Notes under the pieces: generated by a model | The model's database searches: none | What the model saw: the letters and a program-made list of their open reading frames with translations, nothing else | Told to the model about the DNA's origin: nothing | Program-made: the position numbers and the translations under genes | Shown: positions 1 through 13,037 of the stretch, in pieces | How the letters are laid out: every line of letters begins with the position of its first letter | Position numbering within the stretch: the stretch's first letter is position 1 | DNA from: Diphasiastrum complanatum | Taxonomy: Eukaryota; Streptophyta; Lycopodiopsida; Lycopodiales; Lycopodiaceae | Direction: 5' to 3' | Length of the DNA stretch: 64,000 nt | Assembly (NCBI GenBank): GCA_029204225.1 | Contig: CM055109.1 | Span: 5,335,053 to 5,399,052 of the forward strand

Positions 1-804
1 AAAGAATAGAGGAGGAAAATCGCTGTAGGATCAGCTTTCTAATCCTCCAATTTGCTGGATTTCTCAGTAGTTTGGAAGCATATCTTTTACAATAGCTTCA
101 GCGCTGAAAAATCAGTTTCCCTCTCTGATTTTCGAGTGTAGATCACTATGATCTGAGCGGAAATTCAAGAGGAAGGGAAGAGCAGGTCCATCGCTGTATA
201 GTCAGCCCTCAAATCTGAGTTTCGTATGAAGTTCTGAGTAGATTAGAAGGAGTTCTGATCTGAAATATTGTAGCAGGGCCAGCGCTGGACAGTAGGGTAG
301 AAATCTCAGAATTTAACCCTGTTTTTCAGAAGTTTTTCAGGAGTCTGAGTTTCAGACTTGCTTGCTACAGACCAGCGACCTACAGGCTGAGAGTAAATCA
401 GAGAATCAAGGTGATTTCAGAGCTGTAAATTGGACAAATCGGGCCAGACAGGTTGCTGACCAACCAGCGAGGGCAGGGACTTCAAAAATTCCGGATTTCT
501 TTTTGTAAACTTCCGGTTTTTACTCGGTTTATTGGAGCCCCACACCTCAAATCAGATCAGTCAGCTACTCAACTCAAGAACCGGGAAATTTGGCACCGTT
601 TTGAAGCTTCAAACTGGCATTTTCCGGGACAGCAGGTCTGAAATCTTGGGGAAAAGAGCTGAAAGGGTTCCTCTTCATAATCTCTTTGGAAGTACAGTCC
701 TCAGAAACAGCTAAGTCATCTTTCCTTTCCCTTGTACAGTTGTGAATTAGTCTTTTAGACTTTTTTCCTTCAGAAGTTAAGGTAGCTCTCTTTCAGTTTC
801 GAAG
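1..804 (+). other. Untranslated leader of the gypsy element
   Basis: No coding potential of note precedes the gag start at 805. The stretch has several loosely repeated phrases of the type 'tcgctgta-gatcag' (near 20, 190, 265 and 370), suggesting a degenerate internal repeat. I found no TGGTATCAGAGC-type primer site here and no match to the 3' LTR, so the 5' LTR probably lies left of the window. Two short ORFs inside it (453-714) look accidental. Confidence 0.6.
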
Positions 805-3800
805 ATGACCACTCCTCAGGGACCTGATCAACCCCAGGAGAGAGGCTTCGACGAACTTGAAACAGAAGCCTTGGCTTACAGAAAAGGGAAGGAACCCATG
901 GAAGTAGAAGAACAGGAACAGTTCGCCGAAGAACTCGACGAACTGGTTACCAAGGAGCAGTTCCTCCAATTGGTAACAGAAGTGGATGAACTGAAGCTGG
1001 CATTAGCCAATTTCAAGTCCAGTGTGGACGACTCGTTCGCTGAACTCAAAAACTTGATTTTGAGCTCCGCGAAAGGAAGCCTTCCCTCCACTTCTCAGTT
1101 ATCCCCTTCTCCACTTCCATCAGTTTCGGGTGAGACTTTACGGTCTCACCCCAGTGTTTTTAAAGATTTAAAGCCTCCTACTTTTAATGGGGAAGAGAAG
1201 GATAGAAATGCAGATATTCTACAAACCTTCCTCAGCAAATGGAAGAACATTCATGCTCTTAAACAGACCCCTGACCATTTGCAAGCAATTGAGGCCAGTC
1301 TTTCTTTAGGGCCTATGGCCTATAAGTGGTGGTTAAATCTCCAGGAGACTGGGCAGACTCCCCGGTCATGGAAAGCTTTTGAAGAAGCTTTCCTAAGAGA
1401 ATTTCTACCAGAGAATGAACTTGATAGAGCCTGGGAAGCCTGGGAAAGAACAGTAATGGACAAGTCCCTCATCCAATATATCTCGCAGTATCGAGAGGCA
1501 ATTTTAAAGATTAAAAATATGGATGACTATCAAAAAATCAGGGGATTTGTCCGTGGCCTCAAAGATGAATATAAAGTAGAGGTCCAGAGAAACTCGCCTA
1601 CTACCCTTGAGCAAGCTCTCAGATATGCTCAAATCTATGATGATTCAGTGGGTAGGAAGAGAGCGAGACAGCAACCACTTTCTGAGCAGCTTCCTCAGAA
1701 AGACTTTCAATTTAAAAAGAAATTTTTAAAAAGAAAGAAAGAAGATAAATTTAAAGGTGAAGCTCCTCAGAAACGCCCTTCACACATACAGCCCTTAAAA
1801 CCAGATGATTTTGAGAAAGCCAAACAAGAACGTTTGTGCTTTGTGTGTATGGGCAAGGGACACACAGTCAGACAGTGTCCCAAGGGGCCTTTCACTAAAA
1901 AAGATAAGAAAGATAAAAAACAAGTTCATCTTGTTCAGACTGTATGTTTCCCCAGTGACTCGGCAGCTTCCGAGATCAAAGTGTATCATGAAGATCATGA
2001 ACACTGTTGCCAGCTGACCTCTGCAATGCTAGCGAGACCCTTCAGCTTTGGGCCGCATGACCTAGTACGTATGCATGGGAAAGTTGGTAACCAGTCAGTA
2101 AGAGTCATGGTTGATGATGGGGCAACCCATAATTTCATCAACCACACCCTGGTTAAAAAGCTTAAACTACCAGAGGTACCTAGTCAGCATAGGTACATAG
2201 TTTCATTAGCTAAGGATGAAGATAAAAAAATATGGGAAACTATGGTAAGTAAGTTAAATCTTGGTATTCAGGGGTACCAAGATCAAATAAACTTTCAGAT
2301 AATGCACCTGGATCGAACAGACATTGTTCTCGGGAGAGATTGGCTCTACAGTTTAGGACCTTCCCTCCACAGAAACTATCAGGAGAACACCCTCAGCTTT
2401 CAGTATAAAGGCCGAGAGATCCAGTTGCATGGGAAGCATGATGTTCCCAACAGCCCTATGGTCTGCAGTTCAGAGCTCTGTCAGCTAATCGGAGACGAAG
2501 ACCATCAGGTATTCTTATGTGACTTTCAGTTTATTCCTGAAGTTTCTATTTCCAGTTCTATTCAGCAGAAAATCAGTAAATTAGAAACTTTATTGTCTAA
2601 ATTTAAAGATGTTTTTCCTGAAGAGTTGCCACATGGTTTACCACCTAGCAGAGAGGTAGATCATGTAATAAACCTAGTACCAGGTACAGCACCTGTTTCT
2701 AAACCTCCGTATCGGGTCAGCCGAACAGAGGATGAAGAAATAACTAGGCAGTTAACAGACTATCTTGGGAAAGGCCAAATTCAGACCAGTAGTTCACCAT
2801 GGGCCTCACCAGTCCTATTGGTGAAAAAGAAAGAGGGGTCTATGCGTCTTTGCGTAGATTACAGAGCCCTCAATAAAGTCACAATTAAGAATAAATACCC
2901 TATGCCTCGGGCAGACGAGTTGTTTGATCAACTCGACGGGGCTAAGTTTTTCAGTAAAATAGACCTTAGATCGGGATATCATCAAGTCCGTATAAAATCG
3001 GAAGATGTCTCGAAAACAGCTTTTAGGACTCGTCACGGTCATTATGAGTTTAAGGTGATGCCATTTGGGCTCACAAATGCTCCAGCTACCTTTATGACCT
3101 TGATGAACAGTGTCCTCAGACCATACTTGGGTAAGTTTGTAGTCGTATTTTTAGATGACATCCTCGTCTACAGCAAAACGAGGAAGGAGCATCTAAAACA
3201 CCTCAGAAAGGTGTTTCGACTGCTCAGAAAGCATAAGCTTTATGCTAAACAATCCAAGTGTGAATTCTTCGTTGAAGAAGTAGCATATTTGGGTCACATT
3301 ATCTCTTCAGATGGGATTAAGATGGACCCAAATAAGGTTAAAGCCATACTCAGTTGGCTGAGACCTCAGAATATTTTGGAACTTCAAATCTTTCTTGGTC
3401 TGGCGGGATATTACAGACGATTTGTCAAGGAATATGCTCAGATAGCAGTCCCTATGACAAATCTTCTTAAGGGGAAGGGAAAGGAGTTCATTTGGGAGTC
3501 TGCACAACAGGAGAGCTTTGATGCTCTCAAAACAGCCTTAGCTACAGCACCAGTCTTAAAAGTCGTCGACCCCAATCAGCCATTTGTGGTCGAAACAGAT
3601 GCTAGCGACTTTGCAGTAGGCGCTGTGCTAACTCAGGGTGGACGACCAGTTGCGTTCGAGAGTAAAAAACTCGACCCAACTCAGACTAGGTACAGTGCCT
3701 ATGAAAAGGAACTCTTTTCTATAGTCCATGCCCTTAAGACTTGGAGGCATTATTTGTATGGTGCCAACTTTGAGGTCCTGACAGACCATGAGAGTCTCAG

Positions 3801-5592
3801 ATACCTTTGCAATCAACCTGAGCTTAGAGGTCGGAAAGCTCGTTGGGCAGAGTTGATGCAAGAGTTTGACATGTCTATCAGATATAGGCGTGGAAAATTC
3901 AATACAGTAGCAGATGCCCTTAGCAGAATGCCTATGATAAACGAGCTGAGTTTTACTCAGATTCGTAATGAGTTACTCGAGTCCTTGAGAGGGAAATGCC
4001 AGCATGATGCATTCTTCTCTATTATCTGGAACTCAGTCCAGAACAGACAGTTACAGACTCCAGAACCAGTTCCCGGGGCTGGTGCCAGTTCATCCAAGAA
4101 TACGGCAGCTTCCGTTGAGGATGATGATGAGTCCGAGTATACGTCGTCAGATGACGTTGAGGATTCTGAGCCTGTATTACCCAAGCAAACCCCAGTGGTT
4201 GAGGGTCAGTTGACTCAAGGATTCAAATGGAAACAGTATTCCATTCAGGATGAGTACTTGCTCTATAGAGATAGAGTATGTGTCCCCAATTCAGAGGATT
4301 ATAGGCAGCAGGTCCTATATGAATGTCATGACAATCCTAGCGCGGGACACCCAGGCATACAGAAGACCTATGAGCTTCTTCGTAGGCAATTTTTCTGGCC
4401 CAGTATGAAAAAGGACGTCCACCAGTATGTAACCAGTTGCCAGAAATGTCAAGTAAATAAAGCAGAGCGTTTAAAGGCAGGAGGGTTGTTGCATCCCTTA
4501 GAAATACCAGCTGGTAAATGGGAGAGTATCTCCATGGATTTTATAGTAGGCCTGCCTAAAACCCAAAAGGGTAATGACGTTATATGGGTCACAGTTGACC
4601 GTCTGACCAAAATGGCTCATTTTATTCCGACCAAAACAACCGTTAGAGCTCCAGAGTTAGCGAGGTTGTTTGTAGACGGGCTATTTAAATTGTACGGTCT
4701 ACCTTCCGGCATAGTCAGCGACCGGGACAGTAAGTTTACTGGAAATTTTTGGAAGGCAGTATTCCATCATCTCCATACTAAACTTAATATGAGTACCACT
4801 GACCATCCACAGACGGACGGTCAAACAGAAAGGGTAAATCAAGTGCTGGAGGATATGCTTCGTGCATACGTCAGCAAGAGGCAGACTAATTGGGAGGAGT
4901 ATCTCTCAATATTAGAGTTTGCTTACAACAGTACCAAACATTCAGCTACGGGATACAGCCCATTTATGCTGATGTACGGTTTTCAGCCACGCTCACCCAC
5001 AGCTATAGGGTTTAAACAAGAAAAAGTTGAAGCAGCCAGAAACTTTTTAGAAGACCTAAACCAGATGATAGAACATGCTAAGCGTAGCATTAGACAATCC
5101 CAGGATCGAGCCAGGCATTATGCAGATCCACACAGACGGGATGTGCAGTTCTCCACTGGTGAGAAAGTCTACTTGAGAGTCCCAGTTGACTCTAAAACCC
5201 TCAAATCAGGAGTGTGTGCTAAGTTGTCTCCAAGGTATTGTGGTCCCTTTACCATCAGTAGGAGACTAGGCGAGGTCACCTATGAACTAGAACTCCCACA
5301 CAGCAGTAAGGTTTTTCCAGTTTTTCATGTAAGTCAGTTACGAAAAGCCTTAACCAGATCAGATAATCTGGTAGGGGACAGTGTTCTAGTTCTCCCATTG
5401 GATCCTCAACAACCTCCACATGAACCAGAGGAAATTCTTGATAGCAGAGAGACGCAGACTCGTCATACTCTATACCGAGAATATCTGGTTAAGTGGAATG
5501 ATCAGCCTGTTGAGAATGCCACTTGGGAAAGAGGCAGCGTCCTTCGCAAGATTTTTTCAGACTTTGTCTTAGAGGACCAAGACGGTTCTTAA
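805..5592 (+). CDS. Ty3/gypsy chromovirus gag-pol polyprotein, intact
   Basis: A single uninterrupted 1595-residue frame has the full chromovirus domain order. The gag core is at about residues 130-280, and a CCHC knuckle ([14 protein letters not shown]) at about 347. The aspartic protease is at about 437, reading DDGATHN instead of the usual D-S/T-G. RT follows with LDDILVYS near 783, then RNase H ([14 protein letters not shown]). Integrase has an HHCC zinc site near 1174 and a DDE core ([33 protein letters not shown]). A C-terminal chromodomain occupies about 1546-1590 ([16 protein letters not shown]). Gag and pol are fused without a frameshift. The frame is followed directly by a polypurine tract and LTR start, so this copy is young and may be mobile. 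Chromodomains in this class bind modified histones and bias insertion to heterochromatin (family knowledge). The start at 805 gives the first Met ahead of all gag homology. Confidence 0.95.
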   Translation: MTTPQGPDQPQERGFDELETEALAYRKGKEPMEVEEQEQFAEELDELVTKEQFLQLVTEVDELKLALANFKSSVDDSFAELKNLILSSAKGSLPSTSQLSPSPLPSVSGETLRSHPSVFKDLKPPTFNGEEKDRNADILQTFLSKWKNIHALKQTPDHLQAIEASLSLGPMAYKWWLNLQETGQTPRSWKAFEEAFLREFLPENELDRAWEAWERTVMDKSLIQYISQYREAILKIKNMDDYQKIRGFVRGLKDEYKVEVQRNSPTTLEQALRYAQIYDDSVGRKRARQQPLSEQLPQKDFQFKKKFLKRKKEDKFKGEAPQKRPSHIQPLKPDDFEKAKQERLCFVCMGKGHTVRQCPKGPFTKKDKKDKKQVHLVQTVCFPSDSAASEIKVYHEDHEHCCQLTSAMLARPFSFGPHDLVRMHGKVGNQSVRVMVDDGATHNFINHTLVKKLKLPEVPSQHRYIVSLAKDEDKKIWETMVSKLNLGIQGYQDQINFQIMHLDRTDIVLGRDWLYSLGPSLHRNYQENTLSFQYKGREIQLHGKHDVPNSPMVCSSELCQLIGDEDHQVFLCDFQFIPEVSISSSIQQKISKLETLLSKFKDVFPEELPHGLPPSREVDHVINLVPGTAPVSKPPYRVSRTEDEEITRQLTDYLGKGQIQTSSSPWASPVLLVKKKEGSMRLCVDYRALNKVTIKNKYPMPRADELFDQLDGAKFFSKIDLRSGYHQVRIKSEDVSKTAFRTRHGHYEFKVMPFGLTNAPATFMTLMNSVLRPYLGKFVVVFLDDILVYSKTRKEHLKHLRKVFRLLRKHKLYAKQSKCEFFVEEVAYLGHIISSDGIKMDPNKVKAILSWLRPQNILELQIFLGLAGYYRRFVKEYAQIAVPMTNLLKGKGKEFIWESAQQESFDALKTALATAPVLKVVDPNQPFVVETDASDFAVGAVLTQGGRPVAFESKKLDPTQTRYSAYEKELFSIVHALKTWRHYLYGANFEVLTDHESLRYLCNQPELRGRKARWAELMQEFDMSIRYRRGKFNTVADALSRMPMINELSFTQIRNELLESLRGKCQHDAFFSIIWNSVQNRQLQTPEPVPGAGASSSKNTAASVEDDDESEYTSSDDVEDSEPVLPKQTPVVEGQLTQGFKWKQYSIQDEYLLYRDRVCVPNSEDYRQQVLYECHDNPSAGHPGIQKTYELLRRQFFWPSMKKDVHQYVTSCQKCQVNKAERLKAGGLLHPLEIPAGKWESISMDFIVGLPKTQKGNDVIWVTVDRLTKMAHFIPTKTTVRAPELARLFVDGLFKLYGLPSGIVSDRDSKFTGNFWKAVFHHLHTKLNMSTTDHPQTDGQTERVNQVLEDMLRAYVSKRQTNWEEYLSILEFAYNSTKHSATGYSPFMLMYGFQPRSPTAIGFKQEKVEAARNFLEDLNQMIEHAKRSIRQSQDRARHYADPHRRDVQFSTGEKVYLRVPVDSKTLKSGVCAKLSPRYCGPFTISRRLGEVTYELELPHSSKVFPVFHVSQLRKALTRSDNLVGDSVLVLPLDPQQPPHEPEEILDSRETQTRHTLYREYLVKWNDQPVENATWERGSVLRKIFSDFVLEDQDGS

Positions 5593-5603
5593 GGGGGAGG
5601 GAG
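5591..5603 (+). other. Polypurine tract of the gypsy element
   Basis: A run of A and G (aagggggagggag) lies directly after the gag-pol stop and immediately before the LTR start TGTTACG. This is the expected plus-strand primer site. Confidence 0.85.
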
Positions 5604-5849
5604 TGTTACGAGCTCGTAACCAGTGCCAAACCCTAGAGAACACAGATAGGTCAGATACCACAGTCAGGGTCGTGTCCAGCGTACATGACCAACAGGGCAA
5701 GACAGTGTGAGTAGTGTGCCCCAGCACGGTCCATAGCCATGGCGGGCCTAACACACCCTAGGGACCCTGTCAGCAGGATAGGGCCCCCAGTTGGGTCCCG
5801 ACGTGCAGTCGGCCACGTCAGTGCCACGTGGCCGACACTTGGCAGTAGC

Positions 5850-5851
<2 letters not shown>
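5604..5851 (+). repeat. 3' LTR of the gypsy element, 5' portion
   Basis: The LTR begins TGTTACGAGCTCGTAACC, which contains a perfect 16-bp palindrome. The part at about 5756-5851 has a close reverse-complement homologue at 21277-21369, showing a second copy of this LTR family in the window. Homology stops where a (GA)n tract begins at 5852. The 3' boundary of the LTR cannot be fixed because no second LTR of this copy is visible. Confidence 0.7.

Positions 5852-5902
<51 letters not shown>
5852..5902 (+). repeat. (GA)n microsatellite inside or at the end of the gypsy LTR
   Basis: About 25 GA units directly abut the LTR homology. The homologous LTR piece at 21.3 kb has no GA tract at this point, so the tract expanded or was gained in this copy. 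The flanking 5903-6000 is C-rich and has no recognised identity. Confidence 0.9.
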
Positions 5903-5905
<3 letters not shown>

Positions 5906-6177
5906 CATCCCTTGCACGTGTCCCTGCACCCTCCCCAAGCCCTCCCCCTTGTGTCCTCCTTGCATGCGCTCCCTTTGCCCTCCCTTTGACCTCCATGCGG
6001 GCAACTGATGCACTTACCAAAGCTCTGAGAGATGTTGGGACTGTAAAAGTCGACTGGGAAGTGAGTGTCATAACAACCACTATAGAATCATAGGTGAAAA
6101 TCAATCTCAGCTATTCACTAATCATACTCTCAAAGATAAGAGTACGATCGCTCTTTTCTCAGAGGAAAATTGCAGGA

Positions 6178-6203
6178 GATGGAGATGGAGATGGAGATGG
6201 AGC
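6178..6203 (+). repeat. Short (GGAGAT)n tandem repeat
   Basis: Four units of gatgga/ggagat lie in tandem, between unidentified sequence and the SMAX1-like remnant. Confidence 0.8.
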
Positions 6204-6511
6204 AATCAAAAGAGTGCACGTCGACGCTTTAAAGAATACGAGGAGGACTAACGCAGCATTAGAGCGCTGATAGTGGGGAATAGCAAGGCTATGTTGGTGG
6301 TGAGGAATTGATCCATGTGATAGTCGTGAATAGTAAGGCTGTGTTGATCATGGTGGTGAAGAATTGATCTATGTGATAGTGTTGAGAGGAAGTCATCCAT
6401 TTGACTAATAATATTGTGTTGGTGGTTGGGGATTGATTTTTGTAATAGTGTTGAAGAGCAAGAAAGGCGAGGGAAAATACGTTTCAGAAGCTGAGCTGAC
6501 CATCCACATAC

Positions 6512-7040
6512 GTGATGCGGGCATCAACGGCGATCGCCCAGGAGACCCTGACTCGAAAATTACAATGCGGCGAATGTGGTGAAGCATTCGATCGGCGAAG
6601 CTCAAAGGCGAGCTCACACACATGCAACTCCAATGCAATGCAGCTTCATCGTTGCTCACGATCCATGGCAATGTGTTATGCCAAGCATGTCTGCAGTCTC
6701 ATCTTCATCTGCCTCATCCCCTCTAGTGCAGAGCCCTCGATCTCTGCTTCAATGTCGCACTGGATCGTCTGCCCGCCTCGTCCCTACACACAGCAGTTCA
6801 GCCTTCGTTGCACTGAAGCGAGCTCAGGCTCACCAGCGAAGAGGCTGCTCGTAGCAGCAGTAAATTCCCCTCTTAGCAGTGAAGATAGAAATGGAGAAGC
6901 TGATCCTGTCTATCCTGGATGATCCAAGCGTCAGCAGAGTGATGGAGCAGCTCATCCTGTCTATCTTGGATGATCTAAGCATCAGCATAGTGATGTGAGA
7001 AGCTGGGTTTTCCAGCACGCTTGTGAAGCTCAATCTGGAG
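6512..7040 (+). pseudogene. SMAX1-LIKE (SMXL) Double Clp-N domain remnant
   Basis: Conceptual translation in shifting frames recovers the N-terminal Double Clp-N region of plant SMAX1/D53-like proteins, class I Clp ATPase relatives that repress transcription in strigolactone and karrikin signalling. Visible matches in order are a start-like MRASTAIAQETLT, then SIGEAQRRAHTHATP (about 6585), a stretch like QACLQSHLHLPHPL (about 6685), ALKRAQAHQRRGC (about 6815), LILSILDDPSVS (about 6900) and EAGFSSTLVK (about 7000). At least three frameshifts separate them. The segment LILSILDD-(P/L)S(V/I)S occurs twice (about 6900 and 6953), so an internal duplication of about 53 bp is present. No downstream ATPase domain follows. 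No intron is seen, and in many SMXL genes this region is one exon, so origin by retroposition or by transposon capture cannot be separated. Confidence 0.75.
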
Positions 7041-7289
7041 GAAGCTATGGGCACCTCTGCTCATCAAGTGCTGATTTTTCCCACCTCAACTCAGCATACC
7101 CAGAATCTGGCAGCTATATGCTAAAGCAGACAATTAGTTCTCTGAGCAAAGATGGTCTTGCTATTTTTGAGCAACCATTTCGTAGCAATCACGCTAATTT
7201 GCTCATGCCAGAATGGCATAGCTACCACAAGAGCTCATTGGTGCCCAGTCTGCTTCAGAAGAGTTCCGATCACGCAGCGTGAGGGAGGG

Positions 7290-7385
7290 AAAAAAAATTT
7301 GAAAAAAAGAGCATTCAAGGGCAGCGTGAGCGCTGCCCGTCACGCGTTAGCGGGCAGCGTGAGCGCTGCCCGCGAAACACTAATC
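7290..7385. repeat. GC-rich palindromic repeat
   Basis: Two copies of the palindrome GGGCAGCGTGAGCGCTGCCCG (its inner part occurs at about 7319 and 7359) surround a short spacer. They are preceded by an A-rich stretch with 'gcattcaagggca'. A related arrangement, 'gcattcacgggcaa...', occurs at about 10249, suggesting a shared repeat family. Each copy could fold as a hairpin. Confidence 0.6.
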
Positions 7386-7443
7386 TTTTAATTAATATAG
7401 ATAGCGAAGTTTGCCTGCCGATGGCGGGCGACCAAAGGTCATA

Positions 7444-7444
7444 T

Positions 7445-7496
<52 letters not shown>
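7444..7496 (+). repeat. Compound (GT)n(GA)n microsatellite
   Basis: About 17 GT units are followed by about 9 GA units. No gene is recognised in 7386-7760. Confidence 0.95.
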
Positions 7497-7497
<1 letters not shown>

Positions 7498-7756
7498 TGT
7501 GCGCGGGCGCACGCGTGTGTGATGTTTTCAATCAAAGCGAGCTGCAGGTAAGATCAGATATTGCACGCATTATTATGAAATGCATTGAAGCAGAAAATTT
7601 GCGAAGGAGATTCTTTTGGAGAGGGGAAGGGTTCCCGATGCGAGAGAGTAACCACGTGGCACATTATAGAACATACATATGCATTAAGATGAAGGGTTGT
7701 GATTTGATATTTAATTAAATAGAAGCTACAATACTTTCTAATAAATCAAAACCCAA

Positions 7757-7760
<4 letters not shown>

Positions 7761-7837
<77 letters not shown>
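7761..7837 (+). repeat. (TC)n microsatellite
   Basis: About 38 TC units directly follow 'cccaataaa', which resembles the end of the LINE 3' termini described at 49.3 kb (attaataaa before the TC tail). No further LINE homology is seen upstream, so this is only suggestive. The 7838-8780 flank has no recognised gene. Confidence 0.9.
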
Positions 7838-7840
<3 letters not shown>

Positions 7841-8789
7841 GGTGCAGTAGAAAGGGCCTCTTCCCCCCTTCCGATCCAGCGGAAGAAGCTGCTGCCATCA
7901 CCAACCAAACTAACATGAGAATTGGAAGAAAGGATGAAATGATAGATAAGAATCGCATCAGGTGTAGAAAAAATATTGTCAATGCAATTTTCTCCTTCTA
8001 CTTGAATCTTTGCAATGGCTCGTCCACGTTTGCTTACAAGCCTTGGAACATGTAATCTCACTATAGAATTCAAGCATATATAACACAAAAATTATGATGC
8101 CTAAATATATGTAGTTAACTCCAAAGACAATCAACCACATATGATCATTCCTTGAGATTGATCACCCTTAGGTGCAAACGCTAGTATTTTGAAATTAAAA
8201 AAAAAAAACTTTTTCTTTGTGCCATATTCAGATGCTTATCAAATGCCACAAGAAATCCAGTGAGAATCCCCCGGACGCCATGTGTATGTCTTGTCCAGAC
8301 CTGAATTTGTCTAATTTTTATAGCGAACTGCCAGAAGAGCCAAAGGACCGTTATCGAGTTTCTGTGAAAATAAAACATGCCCAACTTAATATGCCTTGTT
8401 CTGGTTGGATATTTTTGACTCGAAAGGTTTTTGGTAGCACATTTTGACATGAAAATAGCTTGGCTAATAAAATAGATTAAGTTTCAAAGCCATCTAGGGA
8501 AGATAAAGGAGAAAGACAATGGGCTTCTACTATAAGATTGCCTGCTATCTTTATCTGGCGAGCCTTTTCTTGTAAAAGAGAGGTTTGTGCCTGCGTTGAC
8601 CAGAAATTGCTTCAGAAAGTTGATTGTAATTCACCAGTATCCAGAAAACTTTGTGGGTTGCACAGTTGAATATTTTGGAGGATATTTCTTTGACAGTCCT
8701 TGTCTGCAATCTAACATTAATTTTGAGACCTTTGTTTGCAGCCCTAAGCATTAAAATTACACAAAATAAATCAGTCCTTGCTCACCCTT

Positions 8790-9720
8790 GCTTGGGCAGT
8801 GATAGACTCTGATGATCGGGGAGCCTTCACAGCTACATTAGCCAGAGATTCGTTTCCTTTGTTTGCAGATTAGTTTGGGGATCGAATTGCATTACTTGCA
8901 CAAACTTGTAGTGCAGTCATTGTAAGCATTGTTTTAGGGGCCATAGCATCGTGGAGATTGGCATTGGTGATGTTCGGGGTGCAACCTCTGATCATAGCAA
9001 GCTACTACGCCAGGAAGGTCATTTCAAAAGGAAGGTCATTTCAAAAGGCTCTGCTGGAAAAGTTGCAAAGGCACAACAAGACGCAAGTCAAGTGGCTAGT
9101 GAGGCTGTATCGCAGCACGAACCATCACTGCATTTTGTTCTCAAGACAGAGTGCTTGAGATTTCCAATCAAAGCTTAGGAATGCATCAAAACAAACCCAG
9201 AAACGCGCTCAAATTGCTGGTCTAGGTTTTGGTATTGCTCAATTTTGCCTGTTCTCCTCATGGAGTTTATCCTTTTGGTATGCCAGTGTCCTAGTCAAGC
9301 ATCGAAAAGCAACGATCGGGGGTGTCTTTGTAGCATTTTTTATCCTCGTAGGTACAGGGCGAGTTATTGCAGATGCCGAAACTGTGAGTCCGGACATGGT
9401 GAAGGGCATTGCAGCCTTGGCATCTATTTTTAAAATTCTGAACATGAAAACTGAAATGGATGCTGACGATAACAATGCTGAGGTACCAGGAAAGCTTGAA
9501 GGATTTCTACAACTTGTGAAAGTGAGCTTCACTTACCCTTCACGTCCAGATGTGAACGTCCAGATGTGATGGTTTTCCGGAATCTCTCACTTGCAGTGCA
9601 AACTGGGCAATCATTTGCCCTTGTTGGGCAGAGTGGATCAGGAAAATCATCAATCATTGGCCTAATTAAACGATTCTATAATCCATTACCTCAGCACAAG
9701 TGCAAGAACAAATGATGTCA
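8790..9720 (+). pseudogene. ABCB (P-glycoprotein-type) transporter remnant
   Basis: Translation in several frames gives consecutive pieces of the second half of a plant ABCB/MDR transporter. They are GDRIALLAQT-like sequence at about 8876, WRLALVMFGVQPLIIASYYARK at about 8952 (broken here as two segments, WRLALVMFG and VQPLIIASYYARK), and FFILVGTGRVIADAETVSPDMVKG at about 9340 (segments FFILVGTGRVIADA and ETVSPDMVKG). The linker and nucleotide-binding domain start follow ([11 protein letters not shown], about 9523), then a frameshifted Walker A region (GQSGSGKS-like, about 9636). It ends near 9720. Frameshifts and stops occur about every 150 bp and no intron separates the segments. ABCB proteins are plasma-membrane exporters (auxin and others). 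This copy cannot make one and is probably a retroposed or captured fragment. Confidence 0.8.
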
Positions 9721-10081
9721 ATTGTTTGATTATTGACAAGCTCCGGAAATTAAAACCCTCGTGAAAATCCTAAATAAACGTTCACTTTCCAAGTTTGTCT
9801 CATGCATGCCTGCTCTGCTCTCTGTGCTACTACTCACATATTATTCTTGTGCTTATAGTACCAGCATTGCACATAAGAGGAGGAGGATCGTTTGCACTCA
9901 CCGACAGGAACTCGAGAGAAGGTGGAAGAGGAGGAAGTGAGTGAAAGGAGCTTCATCTGTGAAGTAGAAAGGCTCTCAGAGTCTGCAAATTCTTGCACAC
10001 CAACAACAGAAAGGCTTGTTGAAGCAAGAAGCCGATCCTCTTCGTCATTATTCTATCCTTCGTCCACAAGAGCAGGCGCCA

Positions 10082-10083
<2 letters not shown>
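9721..10083. other. No recognisable gene
   Basis: Unique-looking sequence between the ABCB remnant and a CT tract. ORFs here are short and driven by the microsatellite. Confidence 0.5.
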
Positions 10084-10128
<45 letters not shown>

Positions 10129-10213
10129 CCAGCGGTTGCTGGCTAGCAGTAAGTTTGCCCGCGCGAGCGGCCAGAGAGGAGGGGAAAAAATTCTCTCTCT
10201 CTCTCTCTCTCTT
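10084..10213 (+). repeat. Two (CT)n microsatellites
   Basis: Tracts at 10084-10125 and 10193-10213 are separated by 67 bp. The first is followed by 'gatccagcgg', and the same decamer occurs at about 7872, just after the 7761 TC tract. This hints at a shared sequence associated with both tracts. Confidence 0.9.
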
Positions 10214-12879
<2,666 letters not shown>

Positions 12880-12880
12880 G

Positions 12881-13037
12881 AAAGGATGTTGGAACTATCA
12901 CAACAGGAGAGAATGTTGACTTGGCACTAAAAACTATGGGTTTTGTTGGGGAAAATGAGGAGGTAGATGTTGCAACACATGATGGATTGCTTGCAGGTTT
13001 GAATGAGGGCTTCCAGACATATGGAGCTAGTGCATAA
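12881..13037 (+). pseudogene. Possible terminal exon of an unidentified gene
   Basis: After an acceptor-like 'tactttgaaag' an open frame of about 51 codons runs to TAA. It starts with DVGTITTGENVDLALKTMGF, and its composition looks coding (mixed, with Glu/Asp-rich segments such as GENEEVDVATHDG). I do not recognise the family. It ends inside the first repeat of the LTR-like pair at 13.02 kb, so the last residues may come from the repeat. It could be a captured exon. Function unknown. Confidence 0.35.

Noticed and set aside
453-714. Two short frames in the gypsy leader
   Set aside because: They overlap in different frames, carry no motif, and lie in the untranslated leader.
5999-6092. Coding-looking stretch ATDALTKALRDVGTVKVDWE
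   Set aside because: About 30 codons with no recognised family and no splice context. Too little to call a gene piece.
9232-9569. Intact ABCB gene
   Set aside because: Only broken segments in different frames are present. The Walker A region is frameshifted and no full nucleotide-binding domain follows.
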